A DNA stretch of 64,000 bases, from positions 12,174,414 through 12,238,413 of the forward strand of contig OZ025216.1 of the NCBI GenBank assembly GCA_964019055.1, read 5' to 3'. The position numbers were made by a program, and so were the translations under genes. The notes under the pieces are model-generated. The model searched no databases. It was given only the letters and a program-made list of their open reading frames with translations, and was not told the origin of the DNA. Shown here in pieces: positions 1-11,685 of the stretch. The stretch is from Anthopleura xanthogrammica (taxonomy: Eukaryota; Cnidaria; Anthozoa; Actiniaria; Actiniidae). Every line of letters begins with the position of its first letter. Position 1 is the stretch's first letter.

Positions 1-482
1 TACAACATCCAACATCTACTATAATGATTTCCAATTGTGAAAAAATTTAATTTTTTTAAAGAAAAATTTAAGCATAGAAAATTGAATACCTTTTTTAGGA
101 AAATTTAAGCATAGAACCACTCGTTATGGATATCAAAATATAAAATATAGAATAAAAGCTGCAAATTCAGCTGGAATTTGTTTTTTAGATCCGTGAGAAT
201 CCACTAACCGAAGTCCAGTCCATTCCAGGCATGCACGGTTCCGGATTTTCCAAAATAAAAAACCTATCAAAATTAAGAGTTTACAGACATAAATCAAATT
301 TTAGACTAATGGGCATGCTCTTGCTACACAATAACATTATCCATACCCTGTCAAAAGTTCAAAATTCGAGATTTTTTCTTTTTACAACCCAAGATCTATT
401 CAACCGAACTCCATGCCATCCAGGAATCTTCGCAATTCCAAAATAATAATAACATCTTGAATAAAATGCAGAAGTCAAAAAC

Positions 483-1615
483 CTACATGAGATGGATTGG
501 ATGAGCCGATAGGAATAAGAATGTACATGAGATGGATTGGATGAGCCGATAGGAATAAGAATGTACATGAGATGGATTGGATGAATGTATAGGAATAAGA
601 ATGTACATGAGATGGATTGGATGAATGTATAGGAATAAGAATGTACATGAGATGGATTGGATGAACGTATAGGAATAAGAACGTACATGAGATGGATTGG
701 ATGAACGTATAGGAATAAGAATGTACAGGAGATGGATTGGATGAACCCATAGGAATAAGAATGTACACGAGATGGATTGGATGAACGTATAGGAATAAGA
801 ATGTACACGAGATGGATTGGATGAACGTATAGGAATAAGAATGTACAGGAGATGGATTGGATGAACGTATAGGAATAAGAATGTACACGAGATGGATTGG
901 ATGAACGTATAGGAATAATAATGTACAGGAGATGGATTGGATGAACCCATAGGAATAAGAATGTACAGGAGATGGATTGGATGAACCCATAGGAATAAGA
1001 ATGTACAGGAGATGGATTGGATGAACCCATAGGAATAAGAATGTACATGAGATGGATTGGATGAATGTATAGGAATAAGAATGTACACGAGATGGATTGG
1101 ATGGGCGTATAGGAATAAGAATGTACATGAGATGGATTGGATGGGCCAATACGGGAATAAGAATGTACATGAGATGAATTGGATGAGCCGATAGGAATAA
1201 GAATGTACACGAGATGGATTGGATGAGCCGATAGGAATAAGAATGTACATGAGATGGATTGGAAGGGCGCATCAGAATAAGAATGTACACGAGAAGGATT
1301 GGATGAGCCGATAGGAATAAGAATGTACATGAGATGGATTGGATGCGCGTATAGGAATATGACTGTGCACAAGATGGATTAGATGGGCGTATAGGAATAA
1401 GACTGTGCACGGGATGGATTTGATGATCCAATAGGAATAAGACTGTGCACGGGATGGATTGGATGAGCCGATAGGAATAAGAATGTTCTCGACATGGATT
1501 GGATGAGCCAATAGGAATAAGAATGTACACGGAATGGATTGGATGACTCGGCCAATAGGAAGAAGAATGTACATGAGATAGATTGGATGGGCGTATTTGA
1601 ATAAGAATGTACACA
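483..1615. repeat. 40-bp minisatellite, about 28 units
   Basis: Units of the form GATGGATTGGATGAGCCGAT plus AGGAATAAGAATGTACATGA repeat every 40 bp, with variants (gccgat, cgtat, cccat, gggcgt). Divergence rises towards the right end. It ends about 90 bp before the first visible exon of the FAD oxidase, so it is probably intronic. Because 40 is not a multiple of 3, every minus-strand frame is open with a 40-residue period; these ORFs are repeat artefacts. Positions 1-482 hold no exon I can see. Confidence 0.95.
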
Positions 1616-1703
1616 AACTGAAGTTCTCAAACCTTGTGGGTTTTTTCATCACACTCAGTTTTCCTTTCAATTTCATGGCTCAACTTCCGTTCGTTATTTT
1701 TAG

Positions 1704-3967
1704 ATCTTGTAACTGCAAATGGCGATATGATCAAAGTCAGCGACAAGGAAAATGAGGACTTGTTCTGGGGAATGAAAGGATCTGGATTCAACTTTGGGTA
1801 AGTTCGGAATGAAGTCAACAACTAAATTCATATCAGCCCAGACAGTCCAATTTTGCAATAGCAAAATGTATGATTTCTCATTTGATTAGGAAAACATTTA
1901 ATTTTTTTTTCATTAGACTTTCAAAGTCAAACTTTGCACTTAATGCATCAACCATTCTCTTTTCTACCTCATAGTGTTGTGACATCCATGACCTTCCAAG
2001 TGTTCGAGATGCCCAGCCAAATTGTTGGTGGTACCATGCATTACCCAATGTCTCGTGCTAAGGAAGTTATACAAGCCTTTCGAGGATATTATGAAGAACT
2101 AAATGACAACAAGTTGTGCTTGTATATGCTTCTGCGTGTGAAGCCGACTGGGTAGGTATAGAGGAAAGGAGAGGAGAGGAGAGGAGAGGAGAGGAGAGGA
2201 GAGGAGAGGAGAGGAAAGGAAGGCTGTGAAGATGTTGGGACCCATGGACTAAGAGATGCGTCCCAAGTCCACAATTGAATAGCAGTCACCACCACTTACC
2301 ATCATCTCTTATATCTAACCCTATCTTGTTATCTATCCACCCTGTCTTTAACAGGCCTGAGCTACTAATTAGACTACACTACAATGGTACTATAAGAAAA
2401 GGAGGAGAAATCGTGGAAGATCTGCAAGATCACACCCGCCCATACAAAAACACATGCTACCCGATACGACACTGCGAATTCCAAAAACAAGGAGACTTAA
2501 TGCTGTCAAGCGGCAAGTTTTATCAAGGCAGTGATGGGCACTTTTTACCAGGTATGCTGTTGTGCGGTACATTGTCGGTGGATTTTGCGGTACATTAATA
2601 GAGGGACTGCATGGCAGCCATGTTCTAGAGCAACAACAATGCAATAGACGACTTGCACTAACAGGTCACGTGACCCTACTCCCTTAAGACGAGCAGCTGT
2701 GTCAAAATGAACAACAAAAATGAAAAGAGCAGCTTATTATTAAATCTTCTATTTTGTTGTTTATTGCTTTGCCTTAGAACGACTGATTTCGCGAACGTGA
2801 TAAAGTATACAAAATACGTCTGTCGAAAATGCTATTGCATACGAAATAGTAAAACTATCAGTTCCTTTACACTTTGCTATAATTTGTTTTTGCGGTTCCT
2901 GGTTAATGAATGATTTCTTTTCTGGGTTATTTTAGAATTGAAAGACGTAGTCATAGACAACCTGATCGACGGTATTCAGAAAGTTTCTGGGGACTTCAAT
3001 TCCTACTCCGACACCATCATTTACATGACTACAGTTGGTGGGAAAGCCAACGAAGTTGATTTGGAAACGAGTTCGTTTCCTTTTCGTGGGAATACGAGGT
3101 AGGAACGTTTTACAGCCTCATTAATGAAGAAATAGTAAACGCGCGCGTGCTGTATGCAGTTATAAAGCACGAGGGGGTTGTAGAACACGAGAGAAGTGTT
3201 AGGAGAAGCACGACGCGTAATACAAATGCGCGCGCGTGCCGTGTGCAGTTATAAAGCACGCGGGGGTTGGTAGAACACGAGAGAAGTGTTAGGATAAGCA
3301 CGACGCGTAATACAAATGCGCGTGCCGTGTGCAGTTATAAAGCACGAGGGGGTTGGTAGAACACGAGAGAAGTGTTAGGAGAAGCACGACGTGTAGCGCT
3401 GTGTTCTACCAATAGACCCATTCACATGAAGTCAAAGCAGCTCAATTTGGAGGACAAAACAAAAAAAATTCAATCTCTTGAGAATTGGAAACTATTGTTT
3501 TGTCCTCCAAATTGAGCTGCATTCCGACATGCTGCAAGGGGTCTATATATCAGCACAATGGGCAAGGTTTTTTAATATCATTTATAGGATACAACTTAAA
3601 ATAACCGTTCTTTTGAGGGAGACGAATGATGAAATAGAAAGTGCGCATGTGTTCTGTGTGCTCTCATAATGCATGCAACCTCAGCCAATCAGAAAGTGGT
3701 ATTTATAACATTTACTTTATACAAAGTTTTCTCTCTCGATATTCTAGTTACTGGATAGGAATGAATGGCTCGACCAACGATGTAAAGAACGTGGACGCCC
3801 TTGAGGAATGGGTCTCATCTGTCCAGGATGTGAATGCTGCATATGGTATTGCTCCGTATAGTGGCGGTGATGCCGAAGAAGCAATGGAGAAATTGAAGCA
3901 ACTAAAACAACAGTATGACCCGAAAAACATCTTCCACAACAACTGCATGAATATCAATCCCGAGTAG
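1704..3967 (+). CDS. FAD-linked oxidoreductase with BBE domain, 5'-truncated (last five exons)
   Basis: Exons 1704-1797, 1975-2151, 2355-2551, 2936-3098 and 3748-3967 join in frame with GT-AG borders and give about 283 C-terminal residues ending in TAG. The first exon reads ENEDLFWGMKGSGFNFG, the end of a PCMH-type FAD-binding domain; the next continues GVVTSMTFQVFEM. The last exon carries a BBE-type C-terminus with the motif LKQQYDPKNIFHNN. In this family the flavin supports oxidation of small molecules such as alkaloids or sugars; the substrate here cannot be told. Upstream exons with the flavinylation site lie outside the window. The intron before the last exon holds an 88-bp repeat and a MITE. 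A possible polyadenylation signal (AATAAA) lies near 4424. Such enzymes are common in fungi, plants and bacteria and patchy in animals, so the lineage deserves a phylogeny. Confidence 0.85.
2161..2216. repeat. GAGGA pentanucleotide microsatellite
   Basis: About eleven tandem GAGGA units directly follow the donor of the second visible exon of the FAD oxidase, so the tract is intronic. Confidence 0.9.
3137..3395. repeat. Three tandem copies of an about 88-bp unit
   Basis: Each copy contains CAGTTATAAAGCACG followed by a segment with GAACACGAGAGAAGTGTTAG and ending near CACGACG. Copies 2 and 3 differ from copy 1 at a few bases and by short CG dinucleotide runs. The array lies in the last intron of the FAD oxidase, next to a palindromic MITE. 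Confidence 0.85.
3413..3545. mobile_element. Palindromic MITE, family 1 (ends TAGACCC / GGGGTCTA)
   Basis: The left arm holds GCTCAATTTGGAGGACAAAA and the right arm holds its near-perfect reverse complement, around an AT-rich centre. A second copy lies at 52110-52243 in an ACTR5 intron. No transposase is encoded, so this is a non-autonomous element. Confidence 0.8.
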
Positions 3968-4003
3968 AGAATCGGAATTGAAATTCAGTTTTTTTTTTGC
4001 ACT

Positions 4004-4135
4004 AGACCTCTTTAACTTGGGCGTAATGTTTTCCCATTTCAGACCACTTGTCATGATCTTGAGAATAAGATTCTTAGTTTGAGTTGTATCCATATTCATT
4101 TGTAGACTACGAGCTGTTCTTGTATTTCTCTTTGT
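4004..4135. mobile_element. MITE family 2 fragment (one arm)
   Basis: Starts AGACCTCTTTAACTTGGGCG and continues with GTTTTCCCATTTCAGACCAC. It matches the left half of the complete element at 9473-9670 but lacks the second arm. It directly follows the stop of the FAD oxidase and so may lie in its 3' UTR. Confidence 0.75.
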
Positions 4136-4525
4136 CACTTAGGTCAACGATGATAAGCAGCTAGTCTAATATCCCTGGGGGAGGAATGTGGGGAAGGACA
4201 AAAAAAGTCTAAACTGAAACGATTATAAAAAGTGACTATAAAATAAGGACAGGCATAACATAGTTAATAAAGAAAAGTGATTAATCTATAAAATAAGCCT
4301 GTTTGAATAGATTATAAATCAGCCTACAGGTTGTTCCATTAAAGAGTCAAGTTTGAATTAATTTCAAATTATATTTAAGGCAGGCAATTTAATTGTAAGT
4401 GCTAATGAATTGTTGAATATAGAATAAAGAAATAGAAGAAAATTGCTTTTCAATCTTGATGAAAAGTGGTCCGTGAGGAGATAAATGATGGATGTATAGG
4501 AAGACATTCGATGTCATAGACTATC

Positions 4526-4614
4526 CATCCATCCATCCATCCATCCATCCATCCATCCATCCATCCATCCATCCATCCCTCCCTCCCTCCCTCCCTCCCT
4601 CCATCCATCCATCC
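4526..4614. repeat. CATC/CCTC tetranucleotide microsatellite
   Basis: A run of tandem ATCC units changes to CTCC units and back. No gene overlaps it. Confidence 0.95.
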
Positions 4615-4701
4615 TCTTTATTTCTCACGTTCAGAACATCAAGAAGTGTAGTGTTACAGAAAATGTATGGACTCAAGAAGACGTGATCAAAGTTTACTTT
4701 A

Positions 4702-4981
4702 CAGTCAAACTAAGAAAACCGTGAACACCAAAAATATGTCTGGAATGTTTATTTAGACCGTTACATGTAAAATAGAAATTTCCGCTACCGTGAAAAGAGT
4801 TCGTAATGAATTCTTCTCTCGTGTATCCATCTGTCTTGAATAGAATTCTATAAGTTCTCGAAAATAAAACTAAAATATAAAGTTTGAAACTATTAAACGG
4901 CAAACAACTTTGGCGCAATCGCGGTGGCCGGTAGACATTCCAGACATATTTTAGGTGTTCACGGTTTTATTGGTTTGACTG
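4702..4981. mobile_element. 280-bp Tc1/mariner-like MITE with TA target duplication
   Basis: Termini read TA-CAGTCAAAC at the left and GTTTGACTG-TA at the right. The inverted arms run about 46 bp (each includes AAAACCGTGAACACC) with few mismatches. CAGT termini flanked by TA are the hallmark of Tc1/mariner integration. It has no transposase ORF. Confidence 0.85.
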
Positions 4982-4983
4982 TA

Positions 4984-5982
4984 AAGACTTCTTCAAAATT
5001 ATTTCTTTTTGTTTCTAGCTGTTTCTTATACATTAATCATGCATTTGCGACATCTTCTGATCCGTATATTCCGCATATTAATGTGCTTTTCTTCCTGCGT
5101 TAATTCCTCCTAAAAAAAAAAAACGAGGAACATTTCAATTCTTAGGTTTATAAAGTTAGGAAAACACCAGCACGATTATTCTAGAATCCAATCAAAATAA
5201 ACTTAATTACAAAACGAAACAATAGCTAAGAAAATTTAATATCTGAAACTAGGAGTTGAAAAAATTGAAGAAAAAAAAACAAAGATTGATTATATTTTGG
5301 GTTCATTTATTTTTAGACCTTAGTAAAAAATATTTTTTTCACGTTATATCAATTTGCACAGTATGATACATTATATAGTATCGGCCTCTATTCTTTAATA
5401 CGATTCATTCCGTACATTGAAATACGAGCGGTGCTCTAAGTGACATCTCAAAAATACACATCTCAAAAATACACATCTGCTTGATTTTACTGTAGGTTCT
5501 CATCAAGACTGGAATAAATGCGGTTAATTTTTAATGACTTTTACAGCATCCATGCCCTCCAAATTGGGGGTTTGGCGTGGGGCAAACAACCCTGTCCAGT
5601 AAAAACTAAGCAGTTACAGGTGATTGGTCACCTTAAGCGCCTCCTATATTCTAGATCTATCCTGGTGCGGAGTGCCATAAGCAAATAAGTAAAGTAAAGT
5701 TCATAAGCCACATTGCCAAGCCTTCATAAAGAAATAAGAAAATATTTGATCAACTTTCAGACGCTTCTCAGCAGGTATCAAAATAATCTCCAAATCATTA
5801 AATTCTCTTTCAATTCGGCTTTGTAAAATAATATAAACCGATTGGACTATTTCACCGGCAATACATTATTATTAATTCTCAAACGTTTCATCTTCACATG
5901 TAAAGAAAAAACTGTTCAAAATTCGGTTAATTTGTCTTGAGAAAACTTCGAATTGTTCAGACCAGACTGCGAGCTCGTCAAC
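4984..5982. other. Intergenic, no gene recognised
   Basis: AT-rich sequence between the MITE and the first PAN-family gene. At 5560-5700 there is a more GC-rich stretch resembling a decayed repeat tail (AAATAAGTAAAGTAAAGT), but I cannot name a family. The last 100 bases resemble the conserved promoter-proximal region of paralogues B-D, though more diverged. Confidence 0.5.
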
Positions 5983-8900
5983 ATGGATAGCAGTGCTACA
6001 ATGAACTACTTGTATGTACTGATGATGATAGTGGCGAATAAAGTCACAAAAACCGGTAAGTCAATACGGCTGGTAAACTATAGTTTTATTTAGGGATAAT
6101 AAGGGATATAAATGAATTCTTTTCTCAAAGGAAAGATGGGTGGGTTGCAAGTCTGGGTTCAAAGGTTGGATGCTTGACTGAACCACATGCATATGTGAGT
6201 TGAGTTTGTTTGATGTGTTGTTCTCTACCTTGCCAGTTCTCCAGTTTTCCTCCCTTGGAAAAATAAACGTACGAGTCGAGTGTTGTGTGTTGTAAATACT
6301 GTGAGTTCAAATTGTAAGAGTTCAAGTTCAGATTCCAAGTAAAACTAAACTGCATTAGTCTGCTTCGAATTCATGTTTGTCAGTTATATTTTTTCTCTTA
6401 TCGAGCTGTCGAGTCGACAACCTAATTCGGCAATTCATTCCCATCTGTGTCGATAGACTCACCAACTTTCACATTGCCAGAAATATTGGACATTGTCAGC
6501 GGTGTTACGCATGAATGAAAATGAAGTGGTTTTCTAGAGGAAAAATATAACTACATGGTTTCCAAGCACATATTTATATTCAACTATGATGTTAGTAAAA
6601 CAATTCTTACCAAAAAATAGTTACTTGACAATCAAAAGAACAACTATTATTTTTCTGTTGATAAGCCTCACCACAGGAAGCCCATGAAGGACAAGAAACA
6701 AGTTTCAAACGTAAATCGTTACTTTAAGCTTCCTTATTGTATCTCAGCAGTCAATAAGAGCTTGTAAAAACAAAATGGCGATATTTAGGGGGTTTGGAAG
6801 CTGTTTGGAGCAGTTCTCTGTGGTTTCTTGTCATTTTTAACTGAAAACTACGAGCTAACAACGCGTCGAATCGCTTAAAATTTAACCTAACTTCAAGCTT
6901 CTTGGGAACCAACATTTTGAAGGCATGCTGTCTATTTTGAGCGGTTTTGGATTTATTAAACACTCGTTTGGTGATATCGAGGTGGAGCTCTTTTACTTTT
7001 AAATTTTTTCGACTTCAAATAAGACGATTTTGGGGTCAAGTGTGGCCAGATTTATAGACGATGTATGGAATCTAGAGCTTTCGAAGCCTTTCGAAGGCAA
7101 GTAGTCCGGGAACCAATATGTCGCATGATTCAATGATCATTTTACGCTTATTTAGTAGCTTGTAGGGTGGGTTGTTTGTCGCGATGTGGAGCTCAGAGTA
7201 AATAAAACCCTATTCGCCGTAAATAGAGGAAGCTCTATATTCCCCATACATTTCCTATAAGACTCGGCGGCTATTTTGTAAGCTGAAACGCATCATTGCG
7301 CATGGATGAGCAGGCTCATGTCCCATATTTCTGGCAATGTTTTGTTTTCATTCATCAGTTCTAAATTCACTTGCTTTCAAAATTGCGTTGAAGCACAGAA
7401 ATTGTTCTTTATACGTACTCCTCCTTGAAGTTAAAAGTATTACGAGAAAATGAGATTACAACGTGTAGAGTATTTTAACTCAGCAGACATCGCAAAAACG
7501 CATCACTGATACTGATAGAATTTTGATTCAATTCAAAGATATGAATTCGCTAAAACAAACAACTGAACAACATCGATGCCAAGGTGAAAGAATACTATGA
7601 TTTAAAATCTAAATTAAATCTAGAATTTAAACTGAAAAAAAAACAACTTTCTTTTCGATCACTTTAGTAGTTACAGCCTTCGCTGGTCTTAAAAAAAACA
7701 GGTTTTTCAAGAATCATAGCAGGACTTCTGTCACGCTGAGGACCAACTCACACATCGCTATCTTTCTCAATATTTTTCAGCTGTCTTTCAGTGTTATCCA
7801 GCAGATTTAATTATAACTCTGATATTAATGTTTACAATTACAATAGAGTTAATTTCTAAAAGCTTTTTCTAGAAATTCCTTCTGTTTTCATCTTTCTAGA
7901 ACTGTGTATCGGGACCCTATAGAAACGCTAAGTGACCCACGACATAGATAGAAGCACGTACCTACGTACGACCGGGGTAGCCATGCCTTGACTCTTCCAA
8001 CGTGATGCATTGATTATCTAACATCAGCTCATGTATTTTTTATGATTTTACTTGATCCATGAACCAAGGGTAAAAGATTACTTTGTAGGTTATAAAGAGT
8101 AATAGTCATGATAGACACAAAAGAAAACGATGGAAATATGCTCTAACCTCTACTAATCTATGTAAAAATCATTAAAATTTACCTTAGATTTAATGCAAAA
8201 TTTATAAAATCTCACGAAAAGCATAAAATAACTACTTATCATTATATCTTGATGGTTATAAAACTTCTAGCTTGAATAACAAGACCGATGGAACTGGATT
8301 CCCAAACTTCACCTACAAAACCGCCATTTTGCCTGGCAGAGAAAATGGCGGATTGCATTGTATTCGGCGCGCAGTGCATTGTAGTTGACTAGGATTCTTT
8401 AATTTAAGTCAATGTAATTGATTTCAGGGCATCATGATTATATAACTCACAGATCGAATTCTTTTTTAGCTGGTGATTGCAAGGTTGGTTCCAAAGTCAC
8501 CCATAGACCATATAGTGACACTATTGCAAACCACACCATCGTTGGGCCAGTCTTGTCATCCATTACCGCCAAGAATGAGAGAGAATGCGAGAGCGAATGT
8601 CATCTGGCTGTACCAGATCTGTGCTATATGTTCAGCTACCATCCCTCGTCTAAGGTGTGTGAGCTGCTCTACAAGGATCGTGCAGCAGAGTACAAGGTGG
8701 AGAAGAAGGATGGATCTACATTCAAGACACGAAAGGTAACTCTACAAGTATTATTCTGAAGATATTTTAAAAGTCCCAAAACTACTTTCACCTGATAGTT
8801 CTAGACATGCTGTATGATCAACTCAGTGAACTACCCTTACATAGGGACAAGGTCAAGACAATGGCTCAAAATAGGAACCTTATTTTATTGATTTAGGTGG

Positions 8901-10206
8901 TGGGTACCGCTAAATACCCCATCCTTCCCTCCTCAGAAACCTGGTGAAATCCTCGATACTGCGTGTCCATAGTGACTATTCGTAAACACTAATACGTTGC
9001 TTAGCGTACATGAAAACAAACAGTACATTCACTTCTACCATTTGACTTTTAGTTTTAGAGATATTTGAGGACCAAATCCAGGATTTCACTTCCAGAGGTG
9101 GTGGGTACCGGGTAACACCACCCCTCCCCCCTTAATCAGGACCCGTAAGATGACAGTCAATATGTTTTGACCCTACACTTATTGTTCTTTGTATTTAGTG
9201 TGTATCGAATCCCTGTTTCCAAGGAGCGCAGTGCTACTCACTCGGTGATCAAAATAACAGTTACTGTTTCTACAACGGTCCTGGTAGGTAAACTTTTGAT
9301 ATTTACAGCCGAAATTGGCCCCGTATAGGGACCCGATCTCATTCTTTACCCCCTCGCCCCAACGAGCTCCTAAGAATACTCGATATAGGATGCATTTAGT
9401 GACCATTTCAATAGGTACCATATTCGAATGGTATACTTTGAAACAGACAGTGCATTTCAGTTATTACTGTAATAGACCTCTTTACCTTGGGCGTAATGTT
9501 TTCCCATTTCAGACCACGTGTTATTCCCTAGAGTATCATTTCTTTGTTTAACGGTTGCGCACGAGAAGACACTTGAATATGGATACAACTCAAACAAAGA
9601 ATCTTATTCTCAAGAGAATAACACGTGGTCTGAAATGGGAAAACATTACGCCCAAGCCGAAAAGGTCTATTTGACTATTATCAGTTTCAATAAATAGGAG
9701 TATAAAATCTATTATCAAAATGTTGTCTTTTTTTCACTTTAGTACTCAAAGCCAACACGGCTCCTGTGTGTGTAGGGGCTAAAGACGACAGTTACGGGAC
9801 GTTCTTTGCTCCTGCTGATGGGGAAATCAAGACAATCAAGCTCGTGCACATTTCGGGAGGAATTAGCCTAAAAACGGCTAATCGCGAAGGAAATTGGGGA
9901 ACTCTTACCACATCTGGTTCCCCATCACAAATTGAGCTTATTGTCACTGATAACCAAAACGCAACAGTAACTCCTCCATCGGGCTATCCTGTTAATCCAG
10001 AACACCATGCACAGCGTTACGATGTACCAGGCCTGACCAACATGAGTCCAGAGCTCGTTTTCCCTGAGATTTCTCCACCTTTTGCTGTGACCAAGGGGAA
10101 AGAGTTCAGGATTTGGTTCGGTCAGGATCTAGGAAATTTCGGTGAAGGTAACAACAGTGGCACAACCTGTGCTGATGTTTTTGTGTTCTACGCTAATCAG
10201 CCTTAA
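5983..10206 (+). CDS. Secreted PAN/EGF-like protein, paralogue A
   Basis: Exons 5983-6055 (signal peptide, MNYLYVLMMIVA core), 8470-8735, 9199-9283 and 9743-10206 join with phases 1-0-1 and GT-AG borders into 295 residues. Exon 2 is a PAN/apple-like domain with five cysteines (ECESEC, LCYMF, VCELL). Exon 3 is a short cysteine-rich EGF-like piece. Exon 4 is about 155 residues, begins after APVCVGAKDDSYGTFF and ends near FRIWFGQDL and TTCADV; I do not recognise it. Each domain is one exon. PAN domains bind protein or carbohydrate, so a secreted recognition or adhesion role is inferred only. Its introns differ from those of B-D although its PAN exon and 3' flank are close to theirs. Intron 1 (2.4 kb) has nothing notable. 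The start is the first ATG before the hydrophobic segment. Confidence 0.82.
8868..9150. repeat. Dispersed repeat with GTGGTGGGTACCG core
   Basis: The stretch near 8880-8990 (TATTTTATTGATTTAGGTGG onwards) closely resembles 51766-51880 in an ACTR5 intron, and a related stretch recurs at 9300-9420. In both places MITE family 2 follows within a few hundred bases, so the two may be parts of one larger decayed element. Confidence 0.55.
9473..9670. mobile_element. MITE family 2, complete copy
   Basis: Long inverted arms: TAGACCTCTTTACCTTGGGC on the left and the reverse complement ending AAAGGTCTA on the right, both including the CCCATTTCAGACCACGTG motif. It sits in intron 3 of paralogue A, 73 bp before the acceptor of exon 4. 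Related copies: 4004, 43455, 51025, 51917, 54331. Confidence 0.85.
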
Positions 10207-10207
10207 G

Positions 10208-10425
10208 GCTTCTCCTTCTCCTTCTCCTTCTCCTTCTCCTTCTCCTTCTTTTTCTCCTTCTCTTTCTCACCTTCTTCATTATATACTTCATCGTCTTCTT
10301 CTTCTTCTTCTTCTTCTTCTTCTTCTTCTTCTTCTTCTTCTTCTTCTTCTTCTTCTTCTTCTTCTTCTTCTTCTTCTTCTTCTTCTTCTTCTTCTTCTCC
10401 TTTTTCTCCTTCTTCTTTTTCCTTG
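10208..10425. repeat. CTCCTT hexamer then CTT trinucleotide microsatellite
   Basis: Starts two bases after the stop codon of paralogue A, so it is probably transcribed in the 3' UTR. Paralogue C has a shorter version at the same place (21243-21338), showing the tract is part of the duplicated unit. Confidence 0.95.
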
Positions 10426-11185
10426 CTACTTTTGAACCTTCGGTTTGAGCACGTAAAATAAGTCAATTCCCCAGAGCAAAGGGACTCTGATGAGATGTTC
10501 TGCCATCTAACATGGCCACCTTCAAGTGATGATACAAACCTCTATATTAACCACAACCACTTACAATAGATGTTACATAAGGACAAAGCAATAATACCAT
10601 CTATTTTAGACTTATATACCTTGTTGTAGTGCACAATCCAATGTTATTAAACTGTTATTATGGGATTGGAAAAGTTGTTTGACTGTTAACTTCAATTCAA
10701 CGTTACACTTTCAGTTCATAAATAGGCGACGAGCACAGACCAAGACGTCTGGTTTTTTATCATCTTTCTTTTTTTTTTTTCTTCTTCTTCTTTTGTTCAG
10801 GTTGTTGTTGTTTGTGTGTGTGTGGGGGGGGGGGGGGGTTAGTAAAAAAAGACTAATTCGAGCCTTATCCACTTACCCACTACAGAGAAAGTTTCGAAGA
10901 AATTTGCATTTGCAACTGGAAATAATGAAAACTGAATAAAAGAATTTGATTGTTATCGAGGAAGAATCGAAAAACTGGAGAATGCAGCAAAAAATAAATC
11001 CTCAAATCCAAAGTTAAGGGAGAGAATCAACAAACAACTCATAAAGAATGCAATACCCAGGAATATACAACGGCTTTCCTGCGTTCTGATTGGCTGTATT
11101 TTGATGGATAAATTCAAAATTGGAACTCGAACTCGAACTCTCTCTCAATAACACAACATGGATCATCGTAGTGACAAAGTAGGAT

Positions 11186-11304
11186 CTGGTGGACGTCAAT
11201 CAAAGTGTTTTCATGATATTGTAAAGAAAATATAAAGTTCAAGGACTCGTACCTAAGTAATGCCATGGAAACATCTCCTTGGATGACGTCCACCAGATTC
11301 TATT
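11186..11304. mobile_element. Foldback element in the gene-array spacer (copy 1)
   Basis: Left arm GGTGGACGTCAATCAAAGTG; right arm reads CATGGAAACATCTCCTTGG then ATGACGTCCACCAG. Homologous copies lie at 17247-17328 and 22137-22252 in the same relative position, so it spread by segmental duplication. The same arm sequence also occurs inside intron 1 of B (near 13665), C (near 19130) and D (near 24090). Confidence 0.75.
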
Positions 11305-11685
11305 TTGATCGCGATTTTAAGTCGAAAAAATTTGCTTGCTTAAGTGAAACAAGTTTAGACCATTCACACATTACCCAAATAAATCTATTACGGATTTATC
11401 AGTAGCATCGTGAAAACAATTTGCAGCGGTTTCATGACTCTTAAAATGACGAAAACATTAAAAAAAAATTAGCGAATTGTTTTGGTTTTGAAATAACTTG
11501 AAAACTGAATTAACTTCCAATCACTTGACGAAGGAACGAAGAATCAATAATTACCTACATGTTAAACATAATCAATAATTTACATCTAATTTTCACCCCA
11601 AAGTATAATTTCACGAAGAGGTTAGACAGATTATCTTAACTCGAGAAGACTTGAAGGTTGTTCAAACCAAGCTTAGCTCGTCAAC

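Noticed and set aside
359..1676. Several long minus-strand open frames with 40-residue repeats
   Set aside because: They are all produced by the 40-bp minisatellite read in three frames; no splice context or start supports coding.
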